Positions 45,620 to 54,993 of a stretch of 64,000 nucleotides of DNA are shown piece after piece. The notes beneath the pieces are model-generated. The model was not told the origin of the DNA, searched no databases, and saw only the letters and a list, made by a program, of their open reading frames with translations. Each line of letters begins with the position of its first letter. Position 1 is the first letter of the stretch. The DNA comes from Planctomycetaceae bacterium (GTDB lineage Bacteria > Planctomycetota > Planctomycetia > Pirellulales > Pirellulaceae): NCBI GenBank assembly GCA_024642205.1, contig JAHEBQ010000012.1, positions 1 through 64,000 on the forward strand, in the 5' to 3' direction. The position numbers and the translations under genes were made by a program.

Positions 45620-46954
45620 TTACTCCACTTCCAGAAACCGAATCTTGACCCATGAAATCACCCCGAGCATGATTGCCATCAACACCAACGATCCAGCGAG
45701 AATCATCAACAAATATGGTCCCAAAGCGAACACACCGGCTGCAGCGGCGGGCCAAACCCAATGCCACGAGTAAAGCAAGATCACGGCGCCGGCACACAAA
45801 TACGGACCAAAAGCGATCACATTCTGTCGAACCAGGATGAATTGCAACAACACGATCAGCAGAGCGGCGAACGGAGCGATCACGAATACCAACAACGCGG
45901 CTTGCCAACCCAAAAAAGCACCGATCATCGCGTGCAGGGTAACATCGCCAAAACCCATGGCTTCTTTCTGGAGAGCCATCGTGCCGATAATTCGAATCGC
46001 CCAAACCAGGCCGCCACCGAACGCCAGCCCGACGAACGAACTGTACAGACATTCCAGATTCAGCGGCGACAACCAACGCCAGGCCATTGCAATCGAAGTC
46101 AGACCCACCAACAGCATCGCGACAAGCAACATCGTCACGGCGGGAGTCTTGCGAAAACGGATTCGAATATCGCATTTTGTTTTCCGTTTCGGCCGGAACG
46201 CATGTGCCCAACTCAGCCGAATTGACTTGCGCCAACCGAAATAAAACGGTGAAAACTTGGGAAGCAACGCCCAAATCCAGATCACGAAGATCAGCATGGC
46301 GGTGACCATTGCCCCGGTTCCCAGGTACCAATCAGTCAGATCGCCGGGCGAGGCATAGTGAATCGAATCAATCGCTTTCACCTTGGCCAGTTTTACCGAA
46401 AGAACTTGAGGTAATCGAAACGTCGGCGAAAAAGCCGCAAACAACAATGCGACGATCGTTCCCGTCACGGTAACTTGATCAGGTATTGTTTTTTCATCAA
46501 AGTCAATAAATGTACCGACACACATCAATGCCAGCAGACTTCCCAGAGCGAAAAACCAGATCTCGCACATCTGGGCCCACCGAACTGGAGGAATGATCTG
46601 ATTCAGTTCTGGATCGACAAAGACAATGTTCCCGGCTGTCAATCCACCGGCAGCCAGCCATTCATAAAACCAGGGCACGGCAATCGCACAGACAATCTCA
46701 ATGACCATCGGGCGAACCCAAAACCCGGAGCCATAGATTTTCGAATCCCGCCGACGACCCGGCCAACCAAACACAGGTATCCGATCAAGCAAGGTCCGTT
46801 CGGATTCACCCTTGGCTGGTTGCATCCACGGACTAATCGGGCGCTGCAGGAACATGGCCCAAGCGTAGATGGCCCAGTTGATGCAGGCACCGATGATTGC
46901 ACCGCTCCCCAACAAGATCGCGATTCGAATCCAGAAAGGGAGGTTGACGAGCAT
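45620..46954 (-). CDS. Prepilin peptidase (A24 aspartic peptidase)
   Basis: This 444-residue polytopic membrane protein has the two catalytic Asp motifs of type IV prepilin peptidases: GTFIDFDEKTIPD (near residue 165) and AMGFGDVTLHAMIGAFLGW (near residue 335). About eight to nine hydrophobic segments are visible. Compared with standard PilD it lacks the N-terminal CysXXCys methylation domain, and it has a soluble insert of about 45 residues between segments. It cuts the leader of type IV pilins or pseudopilins. A small unknown gene follows at three bases, and no pilin gene is nearby. Confidence 0.88.
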   Translation of the reverse strand: MLVNLPFWIRIAILLGSGAIIGACINWAIYAWAMFLQRPISPWMQPAKGESERTLLDRIPVFGWPGRRRDSKIYGSGFWVRPMVIEIVCAIAVPWFYEWLAAGGLTAGNIVFVDPELNQIIPPVRWAQMCEIWFFALGSLLALMCVGTFIDFDEKTIPDQVTVTGTIVALLFAAFSPTFRLPQVLSVKLAKVKAIDSIHYASPGDLTDWYLGTGAMVTAMLIFVIWIWALLPKFSPFYFGWRKSIRLSWAHAFRPKRKTKCDIRIRFRKTPAVTMLLVAMLLVGLTSIAMAWRWLSPLNLECLYSSFVGLAFGGGLVWAIRIIGTMALQKEAMGFGDVTLHAMIGAFLGWQAALLVFVIAPFAALLIVLLQFILVRQNVIAFGPYLCAGAVILLYSWHWVWPAAAAGVFALGPYLLMILAGSLVLMAIMLGVISWVKIRFLEVE

Positions 46955-47190
46955 GGAATGGCCGAATCGGAAACAGGTTGAAGAAAACTGGATAAAGCAA
47001 GTTTACGGCTGGTGGCACCTTTGACGGGACGATTCAAGGGCCTGTCTGGCAGATGATTCTGACCGGGGTGTCCTTGCTGCTTCTGCCCACATGTCTGGTG
47101 CACGACGGGACTCAGGAACGTCAACCGTGGAAAGGACAAACCAGGCCGAAAGCACTCCAGCCGATTCCACTTCCAACCTTCCAACTTCAA

Positions 47191-47730
47191 TTACTTATCG
47201 TCCGTTTCCAACCAGTTGACAATTCGGTCTGCCACTTCCTGAGGAGACAAGTCACCAACATCGATCGTGTAATCCGCACAGCCCTCATAAACAGGGTTAC
47301 GCAGCTTGAGTAACTGGACGATCTCTTCCCGACCTCCGTGAACGGTCAAATCCGGGCGCTGTTGTGCGTTCACATTATCAGCCGCAATCCTTTGGCAAAG
47401 CAGATCCGATTCGGCGTACAACCAGACCGTCTTTCCGGAACCGGCTATCAGGTTACGGTTGGCCGCCAACATCGGGGCTCCCCCTCCCAAAGACACGACG
47501 AGATTCGACTGATTGGCAAGTTGGGCGATGAGTTCGGTTTCCCGCCGACGAAATTCCGCCTCACCATGTTCGGCAAAAATCCGGGCGATCGACATCCCAG
47601 CGGCGGCTTCCACCAGATCATCCGCATCGACGGATTTCCACACGGTCTGCTTCGAGCGGATTGCCTGGGCCAAGAGCGGGGCGACGGTCGATTTTCCGCT
47701 GCCGCGATAACCAATGAGATAGAGATTCAT
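47191..47730 (-). CDS. aroK: Shikimate kinase
   Basis: This 179-residue P-loop kinase phosphorylates shikimate in the aromatic amino acid pathway. It has GYRGSGKST (7-15) as Walker A, the DADDLVEAAAGMSIARIF segment with the shikimate-binding Asp, the FRRRETELI block, the conserved VSLGGGAP, and a final TIDVGDLSPQEVADRI end. The start at 47730 is preferred, because the family begins just before the P-loop; an ATG at 47751 is in frame. It is followed on the opposite side by aroDE, 120 bases upstream, so two shikimate genes adjoin. Confidence 0.94.
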   Translation of the reverse strand: MNLYLIGYRGSGKSTVAPLLAQAIRSKQTVWKSVDADDLVEAAAGMSIARIFAEHGEAEFRRRETELIAQLANQSNLVVSLGGGAPMLAANRNLIAGSGKTVWLYAESDLLCQRIAADNVNAQQRPDLTVHGGREEIVQLLKLRNPVYEGCADYTIDVGDLSPQEVADRIVNWLETDDK

Positions 47731-47869
47731 TCCAATACCGTCGTGCTCCATTCCAGCGCCCCGCCATCGCCGATCAAATCAAACGCGACGGAATCGGGAT
47801 CCTCATCCGTTGATGTTCTCGACCCGTGAACCGGCCCACCAAGTCCTCAACAACCCCGGCCCCGAAGCC

Positions 47870-49357
47870 CTAGTAGCGGGCCGCACTGGTGGCGCGCTTC
47901 AATTCGTATCGAATGGTTTCCAGGTTGGGAACCTGACCGGTAAACAACCGGTACTGCTCGGCAGCCTGCCTCACAAACATATCGACGCCGGTAATGGTCG
48001 TGCAATGTGCCTCCCGAGCCTGTTTGATAAACAGCGTCTGCTCGGGGTTGTAAACTGTATCAAACACGATCGTCTTCTTGAGAAACCACCCGGGCTCAAA
48101 GGGTGTTTCATCCATATTGGGAAACATCCCGACGGGCGTGCAGTTGATCAGAACCGGAGTTTCAAAATTCGCGCGGGCCGACCAGTCAATCGACTTGCAA
48201 CCCAGCGACTGGGCAAGCTCATCCGCTTTTCGATAGTCGCGGGCACAGACAAACACGTTCGCCTCCTGCCGAACCAGCCCAAACGCAATTGCTCGCGCGA
48301 CACCACCGGCACCGAGAATCAGGAACTTCCTGCCCTTGAACACTTCTTCATCAGGATGTTTCGTCGCAATCGTTTTCCGCAGGCTCGTTATCGCCGCAGT
48401 GCAGTCGGTATTGTACCCGTAGGCGTTGACCTCCTTGAAAACAATCGTATTGGCGGCACGAATACCAGCCACGTTATCGTCCAGCACATTGATACACTTC
48501 AAGCACTTTTCCTTGTGGGGTATCGTTACACTCAGTCCGCGAATCCCCATTTCCGGGCAAATTTGAATGAACTCCTCAAGGTATTCCCTGGGCACTCGAA
48601 ACGGAAGATACAGCATGTTTAATTTCTGCTCCCGAATACAGGCGTTGTGGACAATCGGGCTCAAACTATGTGCCACCGGATCCGCAATGACGCCCAGAAT
48701 CACCGTTTCGTTGGTGATCGAGTCATACAGATAGTCATCCTTCATCTGTCTGTACGTCAGTTGCCCCGGAGCCATTTGGCGATCTTCACTGAACGTTGCA
48801 TACGTCAATGGCGAACCGGCGCGACCGCACAACAGGCGTGATGGCAACCCCATCTCTCCCATGCAAAACGCTGCCGTCGGGATATCGGAATCGCGACACA
48901 GTCGCAGAGCCTTAATGTTGTCAATCGGGTTATTCGCCATCGTGGCGATCTTGATGATGTCCGGATCAAGTTTGGAAATCTGGTGATGAATTTCTTCCAG
49001 ATTATCCGGCGTTTCGTCGAAGTTGTGATAACTGACGATCCGCTGGGTGTTTCCATACCGTGGAATCCGATCCGCGATGTCCATTTCCAGATCGACATAA
49101 TCCGTCCCATCGGCAATCGCTGCCCGCAGCAGCATCTGTCGATCCGCTTCGGACCCCTCCCATCGTCCACCTTCGTTTTTCCGCCGACACGTCGCGATGG
49201 CCGGACAAAGCCGATCGGCAAGCAGTCGCTTGAGATTAACGGCCCGACGGATATAGTCCAATCGCAGCTCAACCAACTCAACGCCCTGTTCAGCCAGGTG
49301 CCGGTGCTCGGCGATCATCATACGGTGTCGACCACGACCAATACTAACGCAAATCAT
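47870..49357 (-). CDS. aroDE: Bifunctional 3-dehydroquinate dehydratase / shikimate dehydrogenase
   Basis: This 495-residue fusion performs two successive shikimate-pathway steps. The N-terminal type I dehydratase (about 1-215) has the Schiff-base Lys in DIIKIATMA and the catalytic His in SYHNFDET. The C-terminal shikimate dehydrogenase (about 222-495) begins ILGVIADPVAHSLSP, has the catalytic Lys in TIPHKEKCLK, the NTDCTAAI Asp, and a Rossmann FLILGAGGVARAIAFGL. The order AroD then AroE is the same as in plants and some bacteria such as chlamydiae and planctomycetes. It lies just upstream of aroK, so three pathway steps are encoded here. Confidence 0.95.
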   Translation of the reverse strand: MICVSIGRGRHRMMIAEHRHLAEQGVELVELRLDYIRRAVNLKRLLADRLCPAIATCRRKNEGGRWEGSEADRQMLLRAAIADGTDYVDLEMDIADRIPRYGNTQRIVSYHNFDETPDNLEEIHHQISKLDPDIIKIATMANNPIDNIKALRLCRDSDIPTAAFCMGEMGLPSRLLCGRAGSPLTYATFSEDRQMAPGQLTYRQMKDDYLYDSITNETVILGVIADPVAHSLSPIVHNACIREQKLNMLYLPFRVPREYLEEFIQICPEMGIRGLSVTIPHKEKCLKCINVLDDNVAGIRAANTIVFKEVNAYGYNTDCTAAITSLRKTIATKHPDEEVFKGRKFLILGAGGVARAIAFGLVRQEANVFVCARDYRKADELAQSLGCKSIDWSARANFETPVLINCTPVGMFPNMDETPFEPGWFLKKTIVFDTVYNPEQTLFIKQAREAHCTTITGVDMFVRQAAEQYRLFTGQVPNLETIRYELKRATSAARY

Positions 49358-49468
49358 TGGCAGAAAGAGCTTTCGTCATCAGGGGCAATGAAAGGAATGG
49401 CAATTGCTCCAGCTATCATAAAACAGTTGTCCAGTCAGTGGACCGAGTTTGTGCCAGGTTGTGCGGAT

Positions 49469-51418
49469 TTAGATACGTTTAAACCGCCGATCGAGTTCCT
49501 CACGCGAAAAAACCAACGATGTCGGGCGGCCATGAGGACAATGGTGGGAATCCTGGCACAACTGGCGATGATCCAGCAATGCGGCAATCTCCTGCGGGGA
49601 AAGCCTGTCCCCGGCCTTCACAGCCGCCTTACAGGATATCATGTGAAGCAGTTCGTCGACCAGATCGCGCCGGTCAAGATGTTTGGCTCCCCCAATGATC
49701 TGGTCCACGACTCCCCGCAGCATCTCAGCGGGATTGTGATTGGCCAACATCGCCGGGTAGGCTGATACAATCACCGTGTCTCCACCAAACGGTTCTACCG
49801 TGATTCCAATCTGATTTAACAATTCCGCGTTCTCAAGCACGGCTGCTGCTTCCGCTGGCGGCAGCGACACCGGTTCTGGTACCAGCAACTTTTGAGATTC
49901 AAGTTTTCCATTGAGGACTTTATCCCTGAGCTGCTCGTAAATAATTCGCTCGTGAAGCGCGTGCTGATCGATGACCAGCATCCCCTCGTCTGTTTCCGAA
50001 ACCAGGTAGGTATTGTGAACCTGAAGCGCTGTTGCCGCCTGGGAAGGGAATGCAGGAGACGAGTCATGGCCACTGGCCGGAACTCGATCCTCGACTCTGG
50101 GCGTCGCGACTGGCCCCAACCGATTGACATCCGGACCCAACCCAGGTTCGGTTGCCCCGACCGTCGGCTCGAAGTTCGGACCCGGCAAGCCACCCGGGGC
50201 CTGCGGCTGACTTCCGCTTGCCATTGACGCAAGCGGCTGTCGCGGGGCTTGCGTCCAGTCAAAACCGGGCCCCGAATTTTGAAACGACATCTTCTCCTGG
50301 TTTTCGCCGGAACCTCTCGCCGGTTGTCCCACCGGCGCTCCTGGTCCCGATGTGGTCGGAAACGCACGGAACGGTTCAACCCGGTGATTCGAAAGCTGGG
50401 CGCGCGCGGTCAAGTCGGTCGTCAGGAACTTGTTACGAACGGTGCTCAGCAACTGGCTGTAGATCTGTCCCCCGTTCTGAAAACGAACCTCCAATTTGGC
50501 CGGATGGACGTTGACATCCACCAGCTCAAAAGGGATCTCAAGATTGAGGAAACAAATCGGGAATCGCCCCGTCATCAACAACCCGCGATACGATTCGCTC
50601 AGTGCGTGCTGCAAAGAACGGTCACGAATGTACCGGTCATTGAGAAACAGGTATTGCATCCGGTTATTGGCCCGACTGACGGACGGATCGACGACAAATC
50701 CGCCAATCCGAATCTCGCCGTGCGCGTTGTTCACCGAGATCAGATTGCCTGAAATCTCCGGACCAAAAAAAGCGTCGATCCGGTCGCGCCACGAATCCGT
50801 GGCGGGCAATCGATGCGTGATTTTCCCTCCGCTGGAAAACGTCATCTGGATCTCGGGATGGGCGAGCGCGACCCGCGTGAACGCTTCCGCGATATGGCCT
50901 CGTTCGGTTGGCGCCGTCCGCATGAATTTCTGCCGAACGGGCGTATTGTAGAACAATTGACGAACTTCGATCGTCGTTCCAACCGGACATCCACATGGCT
51001 GTTCCGGTTCACGATGACCACCGTTGATCCGCATCTCGAAACCGCACTCCTGGTCGGGAGGCCGGGACCGCAGTACCGTTTGACTGACCTCTGCAATCGA
51101 CGCCAGTGCTTCACCCCGAAAACCCATCGTGGTGACTTTAAAAAGGTCATCCGCGTCCACGATTTTGCTGGTCGCATGACTCGTCACCGCCATTGGCAGC
51201 TGTTCCTGCGGGATCCCGAACCCGTTGTCAGTCACGCGAATCAATTCCATGCCGCCCTGTTCGATCGACAGCTCAATTTGCCTTGCACCGGCATCGACAG
51301 AGTTTTCAAGCAGCTCCTTCACGACACTCGCCGGGCGCTCGATGACTTCCCCTGCGGCAATCTTGTTGATCACGCTCGTAGAAAGCTGTCGGATTGGATT
51401 GAGTTGGACTTGTGTCAT
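49469..51418 (-). CDS. mutL: DNA mismatch repair protein MutL
   Basis: This 649-residue protein has the GHKL ATPase N-terminus (ELLENSVDAGARQIEL, RVTDNGFGIP, MGFRGEALASIAEV) and a variable proline-rich linker (about 335-455). The C-terminal domain carries an intact endonuclease motif DQHALHERIIYE, matching DQHA(x)2E(x)4E, plus the later CPHGRPTS motif. It should therefore nick DNA like Bacillus or human MutL, and unlike E. coli MutL. It couples MutS to strand removal in mismatch repair. MutS is not in this window. Confidence 0.96.
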   Translation of the reverse strand: MTQVQLNPIRQLSTSVINKIAAGEVIERPASVVKELLENSVDAGARQIELSIEQGGMELIRVTDNGFGIPQEQLPMAVTSHATSKIVDADDLFKVTTMGFRGEALASIAEVSQTVLRSRPPDQECGFEMRINGGHREPEQPCGCPVGTTIEVRQLFYNTPVRQKFMRTAPTERGHIAEAFTRVALAHPEIQMTFSSGGKITHRLPATDSWRDRIDAFFGPEISGNLISVNNAHGEIRIGGFVVDPSVSRANNRMQYLFLNDRYIRDRSLQHALSESYRGLLMTGRFPICFLNLEIPFELVDVNVHPAKLEVRFQNGGQIYSQLLSTVRNKFLTTDLTARAQLSNHRVEPFRAFPTTSGPGAPVGQPARGSGENQEKMSFQNSGPGFDWTQAPRQPLASMASGSQPQAPGGLPGPNFEPTVGATEPGLGPDVNRLGPVATPRVEDRVPASGHDSSPAFPSQAATALQVHNTYLVSETDEGMLVIDQHALHERIIYEQLRDKVLNGKLESQKLLVPEPVSLPPAEAAAVLENAELLNQIGITVEPFGGDTVIVSAYPAMLANHNPAEMLRGVVDQIIGGAKHLDRRDLVDELLHMISCKAAVKAGDRLSPQEIAALLDHRQLCQDSHHCPHGRPTSLVFSREELDRRFKRI

Positions 51419-51578
51419 TGCTCGCTCGTGTCGTGCTTCGTCGATTACGAATTAGAACTGTTTCGCCCCCTGGTCCAATAACCAGAACCTTGGCGAACAT
51501 CCACGTCAAGCATGTCCACCCTGTCGTACAGTGGATGCTCTCTCCTGACGACGATGCCCTGGCTCGGGCACCGGCTGG

Positions 51579-53063
51579 CTATTCATCGCCCTTCGCATCT
51601 TCTCCGTCAACATCATCCGGATTCCGGTCATCGGTATTTTTCAGCCCGTATTTCTGAATCAGCCGATAGAGATTTCGCTCACTAATCCCCAGAATGCGTG
51701 CGGTTTCTTTTCGATTCTGATTCGCCAGCTTCAATGTCTGCTCGGTGACCCAGCGTTCGATCTCCTTCATCGATCTGCCAATCAACCCGGAGGCCTCGCC
51801 ATTCAGGATCGCGCTTCCGCTACCGGCCAAATAGCCCGATGTACGTTTCACGACGGGTTGGCCATCGAGCAAATCGGGAGACAGATCGTCCACGTCCAAC
51901 ATGTCGTCGATATCCATCACCACAAGACTCTCAACAACATTCTTCAGCTGCCGTACATTTCCTTTCCAATTGTAATCCAACATCCATTGACGAAGTGCTG
52001 GCGAAAACCCCTTCGTCTTGCGGCCATTCTTGTTGTTGGCCTGTCTTCGAAAATAATCTGCCAGCGGCAGAATATCATCGCGACGCTCGGACAGCGGATC
52101 CAGGTGCACGGAAACGATTTTGAGGCGGAAATACAAATCAGGGCGAAATCTTTTTTCGTCGACCTCTTTTTCCAGATCCTTGTTCGTTGCCGCCAGAACA
52201 CGAACATTTACCGGTATTGGTTTATTATCTCCCACACGTGTGATTTCGCGTTCCTCCAGCACGCGGAGCAGCTTGATCTGGGTCTGCATTGGCATGTCGC
52301 CGACCTCGTCCAGAAACAGCGTCCCGCCGTTGGCGTATTCGAACTTGCCCTGCCGGTCGGAAATTGCATCCGTAAAAGCCCCTTTGACGTGCCCGAACAG
52401 TTCGCTCTCGACCAGATGCTCTGCAACCGCCGCCGTATTGATCGCGACAAACGGTTTCTTTTTTCGCGGACTGTTCTGATGAATTGCCTGAGCCACGACG
52501 TCCTTGCCGGTACCGGTCTGACCCGTAATCAGGACACCGGCATCGGTGGGGGCGATTCGTTTCAGTCGCTCCACGACATTTTTCATGCTTGGGCTGGCAA
52601 AGATCAGATTTTCAAAACCATATCGCTCATCGAGTCGCGACTGCAGATGGGTATTTTGCAACCTCAGCCGTACCGACTCGGCCGCCTTGGAAACAACTGC
52701 TTGAAGGCGCTTGGGGGTAATCGGTTTCTCAAGAAAATTAAATGCCCGCTCGCGCATCGCTTCAACGGCCCGAGGGACCGTCGCGTGCCCGGTCACTAAT
52801 ACGACTTCGCAATCCGGCTGGATGTCTTTGGCTTTCTTCAGGATTGCCATTCCGTCGACATCGTTCATCATCAAATCGGTCACGACGATTTCATACGTGT
52901 TTTCGTCAAGCAGCTTCGCGCCCTCAGGCCCGGACGTGGCGTATGAACATTCCAGCCCAATGCGCTCAAGACTCTCGTGCATCGCCCGTGCGTGATCCTT
53001 GTCATTGTCAACCAGCAAAACGCGAACGGGTATCGATGGTGCTTTGTCGTTTTCTTCGGTCAT
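51579..53063 (-). CDS. Sigma-54-dependent response regulator (NtrC type)
   Basis: This 494-residue protein has three parts. An N-terminal receiver domain (about 12-125) has the phospho-acceptor Asp in VVTDLMMNDVDG. The AAA+ domain (about 150-380) has Walker A GQTGTGKD, the sigma-54 contact loop GAFTDA, and GGTLFLDEVGDMP as Walker B. The last 45 residues are a Fis-type helix-turn-helix (ETARILGISERNLYRLIQKYGL). It activates sigma-54 promoters when phosphorylated. The loop has Asp where the classical motif GAFTGA has Gly. The ATG at 53063 is preferred over one at 53168, as the receiver begins soon after it. No histidine kinase lies beside it. Confidence 0.94.
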   Translation of the reverse strand: MTEENDKAPSIPVRVLLVDNDKDHARAMHESLERIGLECSYATSGPEGAKLLDENTYEIVVTDLMMNDVDGMAILKKAKDIQPDCEVVLVTGHATVPRAVEAMRERAFNFLEKPITPKRLQAVVSKAAESVRLRLQNTHLQSRLDERYGFENLIFASPSMKNVVERLKRIAPTDAGVLITGQTGTGKDVVAQAIHQNSPRKKKPFVAINTAAVAEHLVESELFGHVKGAFTDAISDRQGKFEYANGGTLFLDEVGDMPMQTQIKLLRVLEEREITRVGDNKPIPVNVRVLAATNKDLEKEVDEKRFRPDLYFRLKIVSVHLDPLSERRDDILPLADYFRRQANNKNGRKTKGFSPALRQWMLDYNWKGNVRQLKNVVESLVVMDIDDMLDVDDLSPDLLDGQPVVKRTSGYLAGSGSAILNGEASGLIGRSMKEIERWVTEQTLKLANQNRKETARILGISERNLYRLIQKYGLKNTDDRNPDDVDGEDAKGDE

Positions 53064-53509
53064 CGGGATATCATACAAAATTCGCGAATTGCCGAGTAGT
53101 CTCCGACAGCGTGGGATGGCGAACAAAACCGGTCCAGCAAACCCGAAGCCTGGAATTTTCAGGTTCAATCTGAGGGGTCAATCCGATTGGGCAAACGAAA
53201 GGAGACCGATTTGCCCTGTCGCAATGCGGTTTTGTCAGCCAGAATGCGAATTGTGGATTATCATGTGACAAGGTCCAGTGGGTCCAATTTCAGAATCCCA
53301 ACTGACCTGCGAAACAGCAATATTTTCAATTAATCTGCCATCCTGAGACATCCAATCAACTAACCGGTTATTCCTATTGTTGACCGTTTTCGACCGCGAA
53401 TGAATTGGGAAACTACCACAATGGTCGAATCCTGTCTCGATTCTACCGGAATTCCAAACAGGAATTTAACATCTTGATGCTTAACGTCCTTGCCAACCAA
53501 GCCAATGAC
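53064..53509. other. Divergent intergenic region, promoters expected
   Basis: About 445 bases between the divergent regulator and efflux-adaptor genes. It should contain both promoters. No sigma-54 -24/-12 pair (GG-N10-GC) was recognised, nor a strong housekeeping promoter. A TTG at 53405 and an ATG at 53477 open in frame with the adaptor but are not preferred. Confidence 0.4.
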
Positions 53510-54904
53510 ATGAAACCTCGATCTGGAATTATTAAACTCACTCTGCTCGTGGCACTGTTGTTGTGTGCCACGGTCGCTGTCGGTTCGCTCCTGATGCGTA
53601 GTTCCGGTGGCAGTTCGGCGGCCATCGGCAACAATGCGATTACTTTCCCGGTATTTCAAGGCGAGTTCATTTCTTCGGTCAACGAAGCTGGTGATATCGA
53701 AAGCTCCAGCAATATCGAAATCCGGTGTCGGGTCAAATCACGTGGACGCGAAGGCGTGGCCATCCTCGAACTCATTCCCGAAGGCACCAAAGTAAAAAAA
53801 GGCGATTTCCTGTGCCAGCTCGACGACTCGCTCCTGCGTGAAGAGCTGACCGAACGCAGGATTACGGTCGCCAAAGACAAGTCGGACGTGATCAAGGCGA
53901 CCAGCCTGCTCGATGCGGCGAAACGAAAATTGAAGGAATACGAAGAGGGCACCTTCAATCAGGAACTCGCCAAACTCAACGCCGCAATCAACATCGCCAA
54001 AGAAAAAGAGAAACGTGCGCAAGAGGTCATCCGCCACAGCCAGACGCTCAATCGAAAGGGATACCTGACCCGTACCCAACTTCAAGCTGACGTGTTTGCC
54101 GCCGAAACGGCTACCGAGGAACTGACGCTGGCCATGGAAGAACTTCGGGTGTACCGGGAATTCAGCAAAGACCGCATCCTGGCTGAACTTCAGTCTGATA
54201 TCGAACAACAGGCGGCACAGCTGGAAGCCACCGAGTATACCCTGGAATTGAGCCAACAGCGGGAAGCGGAATTCGTTCGACAGGTCGAAAGCTGTCGCAT
54301 CATTGCGCCACAGGACGGGACCGTCGTCTATGCCAATGATTCTGATCGCGAATCATCGATCGTGATCGAAGAAGGTGCAACCATCCGCGATGGGCAAGAG
54401 ATTTTTTACCTTCCCGATCCATCCAAGATGCAGGTCAATGCGAAAGTCAATGATTCGAAAATCAACAAAGTCAAACCTGGCCAGCGGGTCGATGTCCGCG
54501 TCGACACCTCACCCGAGACCCCGATCGCGGGTGTTGTCAGACGCGTCAGCTCATTCCCGCTGCCCAGACGCTATTACCAGGCCCCAATCGAGTACGAAGT
54601 CTTTGTCGATATCACCGAACAAAGCCCGTTGATCCGGGGTGGGTTGCGAGGCAAAGTTGAAATCTATGTCGAGCACCAGGAAAACGTTGTCCAGGCTCCT
54701 GTCTCCAGCCTGCTGGTCAACGGGCCGGAAAACTACTTTGTCATCGTGAAAACCGATCAGGGAAAAATCGAACCGCGGCCTGTTGAAATTGGGTCCAACA
54801 ACGAGAAATTTGTCGTCATCGAATCAGGTCTGCAGCCCGGCGAGGAAGTCCTGATCGATGCCGATAACTACCGTGACCTCGTCGAATTTCCGGTTTCGTC
54901 CTGA
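53510..54904 (+). CDS. HlyD/MacA-like efflux adaptor protein
   Basis: This 464-residue periplasmic adaptor has a single N-terminal membrane anchor (IIKLTLLVALLLCATVAVGSLL), a first lipoyl half-motif near REGVAILELIPEGTKVKKGDFLCQL, a long coiled-coil hairpin (about 130-260), the return lipoyl half (CRIIAPQDGTVVYAND) and a beta-barrel. ATG 53510 gives a normal anchor; upstream in-frame TTG and ATG codons would add non-conserved residues. It lies 89 bases before a MacB-like permease on the same strand. The pair should form an efflux or lipid/lipoprotein export system in the MacAB style. No ATPase or outer-membrane channel gene follows in the window. Confidence 0.9.
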   Translation: MKPRSGIIKLTLLVALLLCATVAVGSLLMRSSGGSSAAIGNNAITFPVFQGEFISSVNEAGDIESSSNIEIRCRVKSRGREGVAILELIPEGTKVKKGDFLCQLDDSLLREELTERRITVAKDKSDVIKATSLLDAAKRKLKEYEEGTFNQELAKLNAAINIAKEKEKRAQEVIRHSQTLNRKGYLTRTQLQADVFAAETATEELTLAMEELRVYREFSKDRILAELQSDIEQQAAQLEATEYTLELSQQREAEFVRQVESCRIIAPQDGTVVYANDSDRESSIVIEEGATIRDGQEIFYLPDPSKMQVNAKVNDSKINKVKPGQRVDVRVDTSPETPIAGVVRRVSSFPLPRRYYQAPIEYEVFVDITEQSPLIRGGLRGKVEIYVEHQENVVQAPVSSLLVNGPENYFVIVKTDQGKIEPRPVEIGSNNEKFVVIESGLQPGEEVLIDADNYRDLVEFPVSS

Positions 54905-54993
54905 CGCAATTTGCGTGCCCCTTCAAGTGCGCATTGTGCACCTGAGTGAACGTCCACCCGAAGCGTATCGAGGAAGTACGACGCTATCCACCC

